A DNA stretch of 12,715 nucleotides from an uncultured Angelakisella sp. (GTDB lineage: Bacteria; Bacillota; Clostridia; Oscillospirales; Ruminococcaceae): positions 1 through 12,715 of the forward strand of contig CANOCD010000008.1 of NCBI GenBank assembly GCA_947564495.1, written 5' to 3'. Position 1 is the stretch's first letter. Every line of letters starts with the position of its first letter. This document shows, piece by piece, positions 6,904 to 12,715 of this stretch. Position numbers and translations under genes: made by a program. Under the pieces are notes generated by a model. That model did not search any database. It saw nothing but the letters and a program-made list of their open reading frames with translations, and had not been told where the DNA came from.

Positions 6904-6922
6904 GGTCCTCCCCTCCTTTTTT

Positions 6923-6947
6923 CCTATTTTACCACAAGGAAAATAGG
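6923..6947. promoter_or_regulatory. 25-bp palindromic operator 1 (Rrf2 autoregulation)
   Basis: CCTATTTT (6923-6930) and AAAATAGG (6940-6947) are perfect inverted repeats around a 9-nt centre. The site covers the -10 box and spacer of the Rrf2 gene's promoter. It has the same CCTATT-N13-AATAGG design and length as the second site at 6963-6987. Confidence 0.7.
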
Positions 6948-6954
6948 TTTTCAA
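6926..6954 (-). promoter_or_regulatory. promoter of the Rrf2 regulator gene
   Basis: On the minus strand TTGAAA (6954-6949) and TAAAAT (6931-6926) are 17 nt apart, each one base from the sigma-A consensus. The transcript would start around 6919-6920, giving a leader of about 16 nt. Confidence 0.75.
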
Positions 6955-6962
6955 GATAATTA

Positions 6963-6987
6963 CCTATTGACAAACTAGGTTAATAGG
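6963..6987. promoter_or_regulatory. 25-bp palindromic operator 2 (control of metY operon)
   Basis: CCTATT (6963-6968) and AATAGG (6982-6987) form an inverted repeat of the same spacing as operator 1. A nested repeat ACCTA (6962-6966) with TAGGT (6976-6980) lies inside. The site covers the -35 box and spacer of the metY promoter, which suits repression by occlusion. The two operator centres are 40 bp apart, about four helical turns. Confidence 0.7.
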
Positions 6988-6995
6988 AATATAAT
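6967..6995 (+). promoter_or_regulatory. perfect sigma-A consensus promoter of the metY operon
   Basis: TTGACA (6967-6972) and TATAAT (6990-6995) are separated by exactly 17 nt, an exact consensus. RNA would begin near 7002 with a leader of about 29 nt. So strong a promoter needs a repressor, consistent with the palindrome over its -35 region. Confidence 0.9.
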
Positions 6996-7030
6996 GGCAG
7001 CATCCACCAAGGGAAAGGAGCCCGATCTTT

Positions 7031-8326
7031 ATGGGAAAGTACAAATTTGAAACGTTGCAGCTCCATGTGGGGCAGGAACGCCCCGACCCGGCCACCGACG
7101 CCCGGGCGGTGCCCATCTACCAGACCACCTCCTATGTCTTTCGGGACTGCGCCCACGCCGCCGCCCGGTTCGGGCTGGCCGACGCCGGGAACATCTACGG
7201 GCGGCTGACCAACTCCACCCAGGAGGTGCTGGAAAAGCGGATGGCCGCCCTGGAGGGGGGCGTGGCGGCCCTGGCCCTGGCCTCCGGGGCGGCGGCCATC
7301 ACCTACGCCATCCAGGCCCTGGCCCAGGCCGGGGACCATATCGTGGCCCAAAAGACCATCTACGGCGGCAGCTACAACCTGCTGGCCCACACTCTGCCCC
7401 GGTTCGGGGTGACCACCACCTTTGTGGACGCCCACGACCTGGCGGAGCTGGAGGGGGCCATCCGCCCCAACACCAAGGCGGTCTACCTGGAGACCCTGGG
7501 CAACCCCAACAGCGACATCCCGGACATCGACGCCATCGCTGCCATCGCCCATAAACACGACCTGCCCCTGGTGGTGGATAACACCTTCGGCACCCCCTGC
7601 CTCATCCGCCCCATCGAACACGGGGCGGACATCGTGGTCCATTCCGCCACCAAGTTTATCGGCGGCCACGGCACCACCCTGGGCGGGATCATCGTGGACG
7701 GCGGGACCTTCGACTGGAAGGCGTCGGGGAAGCACGCCCCCATCACCCAGCCCAACCCCAGCTACCACGGGGTCAGCTTTGTGGATGCCGCCGGCCCCGC
7801 CGCCTTTGTCACCTATGTCCGGGCCATCCTCCTCCGGGACACCGGGGCGGCCATCTCCCCCTTCAACGCCTTTCTCCTCCTCCAGGGGATCGAGACCCTT
7901 TCCCTGCGCCTGGAGCGCCACGCCGAGAACACCAAGAAGGTGGTGGAATACCTGTCCAAGCATCCCCTGGTGGAACGGGTGAACCACCCCAGCCTGCCGG
8001 GCCACCCCGACCACGCCCTCTACGAGGAATACTTCCCCAAGGGCGGGGCCTCCATCTTCACCTTTGAGGTCAAGGGCGGCCAGGAGGAAGCCTGCCGCTT
8101 CATCGACAGCCTGGAGCTGTTCTCCCTGCTGGCAAACGTGGCCGACATAAAGTCCCTGGTCATCCATCCGGCCACCACCACCCATTCCCAGCTTTCCCCC
8201 AAAGAGCTGCTGGACCAGGGCATCCTGCCCAACACCATCCGGCTTTCCATCGGGACGGAACACATCGACGACATCCTGGCCGACCTGGACAAGGGATTTG
8301 CCGCCCTGTCGGGGAGCTGCGGATGA
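7031..8326 (+). CDS. metY: O-acetylhomoserine sulfhydrylase (aminocarboxypropyltransferase), PLP enzyme
   Basis: This is a cytoplasmic PLP enzyme of the Cys/Met metabolism family. MetY makes homocysteine from O-acetylhomoserine and sulfide, a direct route into methionine. The 431-residue length matches MetY rather than the shorter (about 380-400) cystathionine enzymes. Diagnostic segments are [12 protein letters not shown] at the N-terminus, [61 protein letters not shown] with the PLP lysine at K208, and [15 protein letters not shown] at the C-terminus. AAAGGAG at 7014-7020 sets the start. Its stop overlaps the next start (ATGA, 8323-8326), so the downstream gene is translationally coupled. 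Some relatives also use O-acetylserine; that side activity cannot be decided here. Confidence 0.93.
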   Translation: MGKYKFETLQLHVGQERPDPATDARAVPIYQTTSYVFRDCAHAAARFGLADAGNIYGRLTNSTQEVLEKRMAALEGGVAALALASGAAAITYAIQALAQAGDHIVAQKTIYGGSYNLLAHTLPRFGVTTTFVDAHDLAELEGAIRPNTKAVYLETLGNPNSDIPDIDAIAAIAHKHDLPLVVDNTFGTPCLIRPIEHGADIVVHSATKFIGGHGTTLGGIIVDGGTFDWKASGKHAPITQPNPSYHGVSFVDAAGPAAFVTYVRAILLRDTGAAISPFNAFLLLQGIETLSLRLERHAENTKKVVEYLSKHPLVERVNHPSLPGHPDHALYEEYFPKGGASIFTFEVKGGQEEACRFIDSLELFSLLANVADIKSLVIHPATTTHSQLSPKELLDQGILPNTIRLSIGTEHIDDILADLDKGFAALSGSCG

Positions 8327-9909
8327 CCCGCCTGGGGGAGCTGCTCCGGGCCTACCAAGCCAGGGACCCGGCGGCCCGGAGCCAGCTGGAGATCCTTCTG
8401 CTCTATCCCGGGGTCCACGCCATCCTCTTCCACCGGGCAAGCCACTGGCTGTGGGAACACCATTTTCCCTTCCTGGCCCGGCTCAACTCCCAGCTGGCCC
8501 GGCACCTCACCGGCATCGAGATCCACCCCGGGGCCGCCATCGGCCGGCGGCTGGTCATCGACCACGGCATGGGCGTCGTCATCGGCGAGACCGCCGAGAT
8601 CGGGGACGACTGCCTCATCTATCACGGAGTCACCCTGGGGGGCACCGGCAAGGACAAGGGCAAACGTCACCCTTCCATCGGCAACAACGTCCTGGTGGCC
8701 TGCGGCGCCAAGGTGCTGGGGCCTTTCCGGGTGGGGGATAACGCCCGGGTAGCCGCCAACTCGGTGGTGCTGGGGGAGGTGCCGGAAAACGCCACGGTGG
8801 TGGGCGCCCCCGCCCGGGTGGTGAGCATCGCCGGGGTCCGGGCCAACTACGTCAAAGAGGTGGACCAGATCGGCGTGGGTGACCCGGTACAGCGGGAACT
8901 CCAGGCCCTGGCCCGGCGTCTGGAGGCATTGGAAAAAGAGAAAAACGAACCGACAGAAAGGAAGGGATGGACCATGTCCCGAATCTACACCTCCGCCGAC
9001 CAGCTCATCGGCAAAACGCCCCTGCTGGAGCTGTGCAAGATCCAAAAGGAGCTGGGCCTGAAGGCCCGTGTCCTGGCCAAATTGGAGTATCTGAACCCCG
9101 CCGGTTCGGTGAAGGACCGGGTGGCCAAGGCGATGATCGACGACGCCGAGGCCAGGGGCCTTTTGAAGCCCGGCTCGGTCCTCATCGAGCCCACCTCCGG
9201 CAACACCGGCATCGGCCTGGCCAGCGTGGCGGCAGCCCGGGGCTACCGGGTCATCATCACCATGCCGGAGACCATGAGCCTGGAGCGCCGCCAGCTGATG
9301 GCCGCCTACGGGGCGGAGCTGGTCCTCACCCCCGGCAGCCAGGGGATGAAGGGGGCCATCGCCAAGGCGGAGGAGCTGGCCAAGGAGATCCCCGGGAGCT
9401 TCCTTCCCGGGCAGTTCGTCAACCCGGCCAACCCCGCCGCCCACCGGACCGGCACCGGCCCGGAGATCTGGGCCGACACCGACGGCCAGGTGGATATTTT
9501 TGTGGCCGGGGTGGGCACCGGCGGGACCATCACCGGGGCAGGGCAGTATCTCAAGGAGCAGAACCCGGCGGTAAAGATCGTGGCTGTGGAACCGGCAGAC
9601 TCCCCGGTCCTAAGCGGGGGAAAGGCGGGGTCCCACAAGCTCCAGGGCATCGGGGCAGGGTTCATCCCGGAGGTGCTGGACACCAAGGTCTACGACGAGG
9701 TCCTCACCGTCACCAGCGAGGAGGCCTACGCCGCCGGGCGGCTCCTGGGCCGCCGGGAGGGCATCCTGGCGGGGATCTCCTCGGGGGCGGCGCTTCACGG
9801 GGCGATCCTGCTGGCGGGGCGGCCCGAGAACGCAGGGAAAACCATCGTTGTTCTCCTGCCAGACACTGGGGACCGGTATCTTTCCACTGAGTTTTTCGCC
9901 GGGGAGTAG
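8323..9909 (+). CDS. fused serine O-acetyltransferase - cysteine synthase (CysE-CysK) in one frame
   Basis: One uninterrupted 528-codon frame carries both enzymes of cysteine synthesis. Residues about 1-185 are a short-form serine acetyltransferase: [31 protein letters not shown] starts the left-handed helix with its catalytic D80-H81, followed by [19 protein letters not shown] and VVGAPARVV. Residues about 187-217 are a charged, probably coiled linker ([19 protein letters not shown]). Residues 218-528 are a complete cysteine synthase [11 protein letters not shown] with the PLP lysine at K264, [43 protein letters not shown] and [12 protein letters not shown]. Normally these are separate proteins that assemble through the CysE C-terminus. 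No stop separates them, although a ribosome site and ATG for CysK remain at 8957-8976, so free CysK may also be made. It overlaps metY by 4 nt. Confidence 0.87.
   Translation: MTRLGELLRAYQARDPAARSQLEILLLYPGVHAILFHRASHWLWEHHFPFLARLNSQLARHLTGIEIHPGAAIGRRLVIDHGMGVVIGETAEIGDDCLIYHGVTLGGTGKDKGKRHPSIGNNVLVACGAKVLGPFRVGDNARVAANSVVLGEVPENATVVGAPARVVSIAGVRANYVKEVDQIGVGDPVQRELQALARRLEALEKEKNEPTERKGWTMSRIYTSADQLIGKTPLLELCKIQKELGLKARVLAKLEYLNPAGSVKDRVAKAMIDDAEARGLLKPGSVLIEPTSGNTGIGLASVAAARGYRVIITMPETMSLERRQLMAAYGAELVLTPGSQGMKGAIAKAEELAKEIPGSFLPGQFVNPANPAAHRTGTGPEIWADTDGQVDIFVAGVGTGGTITGAGQYLKEQNPAVKIVAVEPADSPVLSGGKAGSHKLQGIGAGFIPEVLDTKVYDEVLTVTSEEAYAAGRLLGRREGILAGISSGAALHGAILLAGRPENAGKTIVVLLPDTGDRYLSTEFFAGE
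8957..8976 (+). promoter_or_regulatory. internal ribosome site and ATG for free-standing CysK
   Basis: AAAGGAAGGG (8957-8966) is 7 nt before an in-frame ATG at 8974, which is where a separate cysteine synthase would normally begin ([16 protein letters not shown]). The arrangement looks like an ancestral cysE-cysK gene pair that lost the cysE stop codon. A single base change in TGG at 8968-8970 would restore a stop. Confidence 0.6.
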
Positions 9910-9975
9910 GGCGGGGTAGATCAGCATTCAAAGCACGCAGGTCTCTTCTGCCCCTTTGGGCCTGGCTGCTCCGCT

Positions 9976-10238
9976 GACGACTTTACTGTTGACGTGGCTA
10001 CTACGCCCTCAGGTACGAGCGTCCCAACGAGCAGGCCAACGCCGCCACCAAGGAGCTTGCCAGGACGGAAGGGGGCTTTGCCGACCCGGTGTATTCCGGC
10101 AAAGGGTTCAGCGGGATGCTGGACCATATCAAGACCGGGAAGGTCAGGGCGGGGAGCACGGTGGTGTTCCTGCATACCGGGGGGACGACGGCTCTGTTTG
10201 CGGAAAGCGAGATCATCGGGTCTTTGGCGGAACTGTAA
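9976..10238 (+). pseudogene. C-terminal remnant of a D-cysteine desulfhydrase/ACC deaminase-like PLP enzyme
   Basis: The frame ending at TAA 10236-10238 encodes about 80 residues with the family's C-terminal features: GYYALRYERPNEQANAAT, TEGGFADPVYSGKGFSGM and VVFLHTGGTTALF. From family knowledge these match the Asp-Pro-Val-Tyr and His-Thr-Gly-Gly motifs of D-cysteine desulfhydrase and ACC deaminase. The frame is closed upstream by TGA at 9990-9992. The preceding residues (DDFTVDV, 9976-9996) continue the homology in another frame, so a one-base deletion near 9996 is likely. The N-terminal roughly 240 residues, including the PLP lysine region, are absent. It follows the cysK stop by about 65 nt, suggesting that a desulfhydrase once ended this sulfur operon and was largely deleted. 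Confidence 0.65.
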
Positions 10239-10300
10239 AGCACGACCCCGCCGAGCGGATCGGGAAGGTTGCGGGGGCAGGCCGTATTTGAGGAGAAAAC

Positions 10301-10342
10301 AAAAAGCGAGCTTATGCGGTTTTCAGCATGAGCTCGCTTTTT
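10301..10342 (+). terminator. intrinsic terminator at the end of the sulfur operon, probably bidirectional
   Basis: AAAAAGCGAGCTTATGC (10301-10317) pairs with GCATGAGCTCGCTTTTT (10326-10342), 17 positions with one G-T pair, around an 8-nt loop. The A run before and T run after the GC core make it functional on either strand. Confidence 0.9.
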
Positions 10343-10457
10343 CATAGATCGTGATAACAGTCTAAATATATAGATATGCAGTTTAAGCATAATTCCCCGG
10401 CGGCCCATCCAGGGGGGATCATAGATTTCAGGCATAGCCAAAGATAAGATAGAAGCA
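10343..10457. other. gene-free low-GC spacer
   Basis: I see no gene here. GC content of 10341-10500 is about 41 percent by hand count, far below the flanking coding DNA. With gene remnants on both sides, it looks like a scar of deletion or of an excised element, but no terminal repeats, transposase or integrase fragments are visible. Confidence 0.45.
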
Positions 10458-10487
10458 TTGGACATTTTCTTTTTCCGGCCTTACAAT
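10458..10487 (+). promoter_or_regulatory. possible promoter for the MerR remnant and carboxymuconolactone decarboxylase gene
   Basis: TTGGAC (10458-10463) and TACAAT (10482-10487) are spaced by 18 nt. Slightly long spacers are common in MerR-controlled promoters, which would fit the MerR remnant just downstream. It is the only plausible promoter for the gene at 10696 after the upstream terminator. Confidence 0.45.
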
Positions 10488-10522
10488 ATAAAGTACCCCG
10501 TTCAAAACAGGAGGTGACCGGC

Positions 10523-10683
10523 TTGACCCTCCACAACATCGGCTTTGCCGGCGGCAAGGTGGAGGAGCATATGCGGCTGCTCCTCTCCGGGCAGCCCACC
10601 GGGGAGGAGCGGATGCAGATGCCGAACCGACAGCGGAGGATCACCCCCGGCACGAGATACAACAGGCCGCCAAGAAACGATAG
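10523..10683 (+). pseudogene. decayed C-terminal remnant of a MerR-family regulator
   Basis: The stretch translates as NIGFAGGKVEEHMRLLLSG followed by QPTGEERMQM and NRQRRIT. This resembles the MerR segment in which the second helix pair leads into the dimerisation coil (the '...G.P..EI..Y..L...G....ER...L..HR' pattern). The frame then shifts, and the ending HEIQQAAKKR with stop TAG (10681-10683) appears in another frame. The winged-helix N-terminus and most of the coil are missing. An SD site (AGGAGGTG, 10509-10516) sits before a TTG at 10523, so a short peptide may still be translated. The remnant ends just before the SD of the decarboxylase-family gene, and MerR regulators often precede such genes in Clostridia. 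Recognition is by pattern only. Confidence 0.45.
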
Positions 10684-10695
10684 GAGGAGAACAAA

Positions 10696-11379
10696 ATGGA
10701 CTTTACCAAAACCGACCCCGAATTTACCGAACGCTTCCAACATTTCGCCTTTGACGAGGTCCCCAACGAGCCCGGCCAGCAGCTGCCCGAAACCGACCGC
10801 TGGCTGGCGATCTTAGCCACCCTCATGGGCTGTCAGGGGGCAGACGCTTTCCGGGAGCTGCTGCCGGAGGCTCTGGACAGCGGCCTTTCCCCGGTGATGG
10901 TCAAGGAGGTGGTCTATCAGGGGACCGACTACCTGGGCTATGGCCGGGTGCGGCCTTTCCTCACCGCTGTCAACGAGGCGCTGACCCAGCGGGGTATCTC
11001 TCTACCCCTGCCAGGGCAGTCCACTACCACAATGGAAAATCGTTTGGAAAAGGGCGTCGAGGCCCAGGCCGCCATCTTCGGCCCCCAGATGCGGGAGGCA
11101 TGGAAAGCCGGAACGGTGAACCGGTGGCTGGCGGAAAACTGCTTCGGGGATTACTACACCCGTGCCGGTCTGGACCTGCGCCAGCGGGAGCTGATCACCT
11201 TCTGCTTTCTGCTGGCCCAGGGGGGCTGCGAGCCACAGCTTGCCGCCCACGCCAAGGGAAACATGAAGATGGGCAACGACAAAGACTATCTTATCCGGGT
11301 GGTGCTCCAGTGCCTGCCCTATGCGGGCTATCCCCGGAGCCTCAACGCCATCGCCTGCGTGAACAAGGCGGCGGAGTGA
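10696..11379 (+). CDS. carboxymuconolactone decarboxylase (CMD) family protein, two-domain
   Basis: This is a 227-residue all-helical protein of the AhpD/CMD superfamily, whose members are decarboxylases or thiol-dependent peroxide-defence proteins. Two CMD repeats are visible. The first, about residues 30-100, includes RWLAILATLMGCQGADAFRE and GLSPVMVKEVVYQGTDYLGY. The second, about residues 140-220, includes RQRELITFCFLLAQGGCEPQLAAHAKG and VVLQCLPYAGYPRSLNAI. The AhpD CxxC motif is not present; the second repeat has a single Cys followed by His seven residues later (CEPQLAAH). That favours the gamma-CMD-like branch over a disulfide reductase. TAGGAGGA (10681-10688) sets the start. In Clostridia such genes commonly sit beside a MerR regulator, and here only a remnant of one is left. 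The substrate is unknown. Confidence 0.85.
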   Translation: MDFTKTDPEFTERFQHFAFDEVPNEPGQQLPETDRWLAILATLMGCQGADAFRELLPEALDSGLSPVMVKEVVYQGTDYLGYGRVRPFLTAVNEALTQRGISLPLPGQSTTTMENRLEKGVEAQAAIFGPQMREAWKAGTVNRWLAENCFGDYYTRAGLDLRQRELITFCFLLAQGGCEPQLAAHAKGNMKMGNDKDYLIRVVLQCLPYAGYPRSLNAIACVNKAAE

Positions 11380-11394
11380 TCCATACCAAAAATC

Positions 11395-11435
11395 GGCGGC
11401 CCGTTCTCCGGCTTTGGGAGAACGGGCCGCCAGGC
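11395..11435 (+). terminator. bidirectional terminator between convergent genes
   Basis: A perfect 15-bp stem (11395-11409 with 11417-11431) with a 7-nt loop follows the CMD-family stop by 15 nt. Downstream on the plus strand is AGGCTTTT, and on the minus strand the stem is followed by a GATTTTTGG run. It can therefore end both this transcript and the convergent lipoprotein transcript. Confidence 0.88.
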
Positions 11436-11450
11436 TTTTGCAGTATTGTG

Positions 11451-12419
11451 TCATTCCAAAGAAAAGGTGACCGAAACGCCCCCATCCCCCAGAATATCCA
11501 ACAGCGCCTCCCTGGTGGCCCCGCCGATCTTCCCGATGGGGGTGAAGTTCCAGGAGTTGGTGCCGTAGTAGATGACCAGGGAGTTCCCCTGGTAGAGGAT
11601 GATGTCCCCGGGGCCGGTGGTGGTCTGCCGGTCGTTTCTGGGGAGGCTCTGGCCGATGGGGCCCACCTTTTCCATGCTGCCGTAGTCGCTCATCTGGATG
11701 GTGAGGGGCCCCCGGGCCAACAGCTCCTTCAAAGCCCGGGCCGAGGAGTTGTCCGCCAGTTCCGCATAGAGGACCTCTTCTCCTGCTTGTATTTTCATGG
11801 TGTTTTTGGCTTCTCCTTCCGGTTCCGTTTGTTCGGGGGCGGTATTGCCAATCTCCGCCGGGCCCGGGGTGATCAGCAGTGTCCCCGAAAGGTTCGGGAT
11901 ATGCTCCGCCCCGGAGACCGCCTCCCCCAGCCCGTACAAACTGTCGTTTGCGCTGAAGCCGCCGTAGAACAGTACCACATCGCCCCAGGGCTCATAGTAG
12001 GCCAGCGCCCCGGCCCCGCCTCCCGCCATGGGGGCGCCGGCGCAGTCCAGCTTGTCCGGCGGGTAGAAGATCTTTTCGTTGCTGCTGAAATTCTCCACTT
12101 CGATTTCCAGCGGGAGCTGTTCGTAAAGGCCGTTTGCCGCCGTGCTGTCGTTGAGGACAAAGACGATGGCACGGTCCCCGTTTTGGACGACCAGCTGCTT
12201 TGCCATCTTTTCGGCAGGAGCCGGTTCCGGTGTCTCCGGGGCAGAGGTTTCCGAAGGGGACACCGGCGGCGCCTCCTCCTCCGCCGATGCCGGGGACCAG
12301 GATGCCGGGGCACTCTCCCTGCTTGGGGCAGGGGGCACGCTGGAGGAAGGCTGTCCGGCGCCGCCGCAGCCCCCCAACAGGGCCAGAGCCAGCAGTGCCG
12401 CAAGAAGGATCTTTTTCAT
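11451..12419 (-). CDS. surface lipoprotein with two tandem cyclophilin-like-fold domains
   Basis: This is a 322-residue predicted lipoprotein. It has an N-terminal KK, a hydrophobic stretch and lipobox LGGC with the lipidated Cys18. A Ser/Pro/Glu-rich tether spans residues about 20-70. Two related domains follow. The first, about 71-185, contains LYEQLPLEIEVENFSSNEKIFYPP and WGDVVLFYGGFSANDSLYGLG. The second, about 208-322, contains LKELLARGPLTIQMSDYGSMEK and PGDIILYQGNSLVIYYGTNSW, then IGGATREALLDIL. These are hallmarks of the bacterial cyclophilin-like (TM1367-type) fold family, often a single-domain protein; here it is duplicated with a Pro-rich joint near 185-207. The SD site AAAGGAGA precedes the ATG at 12419. 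No enzymatic function is established for this family as far as I know, so the role (ligand binding, envelope folding aid) is open. Confidence 0.82.
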   Translation of the reverse strand: MKKILLAALLALALLGGCGGAGQPSSSVPPAPSRESAPASWSPASAEEEAPPVSPSETSAPETPEPAPAEKMAKQLVVQNGDRAIVFVLNDSTAANGLYEQLPLEIEVENFSSNEKIFYPPDKLDCAGAPMAGGGAGALAYYEPWGDVVLFYGGFSANDSLYGLGEAVSGAEHIPNLSGTLLITPGPAEIGNTAPEQTEPEGEAKNTMKIQAGEEVLYAELADNSSARALKELLARGPLTIQMSDYGSMEKVGPIGQSLPRNDRQTTTGPGDIILYQGNSLVIYYGTNSWNFTPIGKIGGATREALLDILGDGGVSVTFSLE

Positions 12420-12479
12420 GGGCTCTCTCCTTTTCTATCATAGGCTGGGTAGACCGGTGGACGGTTCTTATTTTGATTC

Positions 12480-12505
12480 CCGCCCGAAAAAACCCGTTCG
12501 GGCGG
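12480..12505 (-). terminator. weak hairpin between the right-edge fragment and the lipoprotein gene
   Basis: Arms 12480-12488 and 12497-12505 form a perfect 9-bp stem of the CGCCCGAA/TTCGGGCG type. On the minus strand the T run lies inside the loop rather than after the stem, so it is not a classical terminator. It may still mark the end of the upstream minus-strand unit. Confidence 0.3.
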
Positions 12506-12536
12506 CGAGCGGGGAAATTTTGAACAGGCGCTAAGT

Positions 12537-12689
12537 TCAAGCGCAGCGGCACTGCTTTTCCAGGATGATCTCCCCGTTCGCCCCCTCAATATCCCGGATG
12601 ATCTCTCCCACAGCCGGGACATAGATATGGCCGGAGAGAGGATTCTTGATGCTGAGGATGGGGGCGTTATAAAAATGGAAAATCGCGAA
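12537..12689 (-). pseudogene. 3' coding fragment without a start codon, unknown product
   Basis: On the minus strand a frame running from after an in-frame TAA (12692-12690) to TGA (12539-12537) encodes 50 residues, including NAPILSIKNPLSGHIYVPAV, GEIIRDIEGANGEI and an ending CRCA. The residue mix looks like genuine protein, but there is no ATG, GTG or TTG near its beginning; the only internal GTG is deep in the fragment. It is therefore probably the tail of a gene interrupted by a frameshift or nonsense change beyond or near the window edge. I do not recognise the family. Confidence 0.3.
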
Positions 12690-12715
12690 TTAGTAATGTT
12701 TTGGCTTGCTGGTGA

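Noticed and set aside
6904..6954. Upstream ATG at 6954 as the start of the Rrf2 protein
   Set aside because: It would place the start inside the -35 box of the gene's own promoter and add 17 residues not typical of the family; the ATG at 6903 has a correct SD.
10239..10291. Short in-frame tail DPAERIGKVAGAGRI after the desulfhydrase remnant
   Set aside because: Too short to support as a gene; no start or ribosome site, and it may simply be decayed sequence.
10343..10465. Minus-strand translation across the low-GC patch, possibly the end of a mobile-element protein
   Set aside because: I could not match it to any transposase, recombinase or reverse transcriptase motif, and the frame runs straight through the terminator hairpin.
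12437..12442. TATGAT on the minus strand as the -10 box of the lipoprotein gene
   Set aside because: Transcription would begin inside or after the SD site, and no -35 box is present at the right distance, so I did not call a promoter.
11100..12443. Long plus-strand open frame across the lipoprotein gene
   Set aside because: It crosses the CMD-family gene end, a strong bidirectional terminator and the antisense of a lipoprotein with clear signal peptide and domains; its translation is low-complexity.

Overview
The window is a GC-rich stretch with compact operons, strong Shine-Dalgarno (SD) sites, lipoprotein signal peptides and codons biased to C or G at the third position. Together with the gene families present (RpiR, Rrf2, PhnCDE, MetY, a carboxymuconolactone decarboxylase protein beside a MerR remnant, a cyclophilin-like-fold lipoprotein), this suggests a high-GC anaerobic Firmicute, probably of the Oscillospiraceae type. 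That placement is inference.

Region 1 (1-6317) is an organophosphorus uptake locus. A RpiR/SIS-domain regulator without a canonical start codon (161-943) is followed by a PhnD-type binding lipoprotein, an intrinsic terminator or attenuator, a PhnC-type ATPase, two PhnE-type permeases and a signal-less 5'-nucleotidase/cyclic phosphodiesterase-family enzyme, closed by a strong terminator. No C-P lyase gene is present. The likely logic is to import a phosphorylated or phosphonylated compound and hydrolyse it in the cytoplasm, under a sugar-phosphate-type sensor. A divergent gene starts at the extreme left edge.

Region 2 (6356-10342) is a sulfur assimilation locus. An Rrf2 regulator with three cysteines faces metY and a single reading frame that joins serine acetyltransferase to cysteine synthase. 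The divergent intergenic space holds two near-consensus sigma-A promoters, each overlaid by a 25-bp palindrome of identical design (CCTATT-N13-AATAGG). The operon tail carries a frameshifted C-terminal remnant of a D-cysteine desulfhydrase-like gene and ends in a bidirectional-looking terminator.

Region 3 (10343-11435) begins with a low-GC, gene-free patch. It then has a decayed MerR-type C-terminal remnant, an intact two-domain carboxymuconolactone decarboxylase family gene and a terminator shared by convergent genes.

Region 4 (11436-12715, minus strand) encodes a lipoprotein with two cyclophilin-like domains. Upstream of it is a short 3' coding fragment with no visible start. No tRNA, rRNA, CRISPR array, IS element or phage gene was seen.
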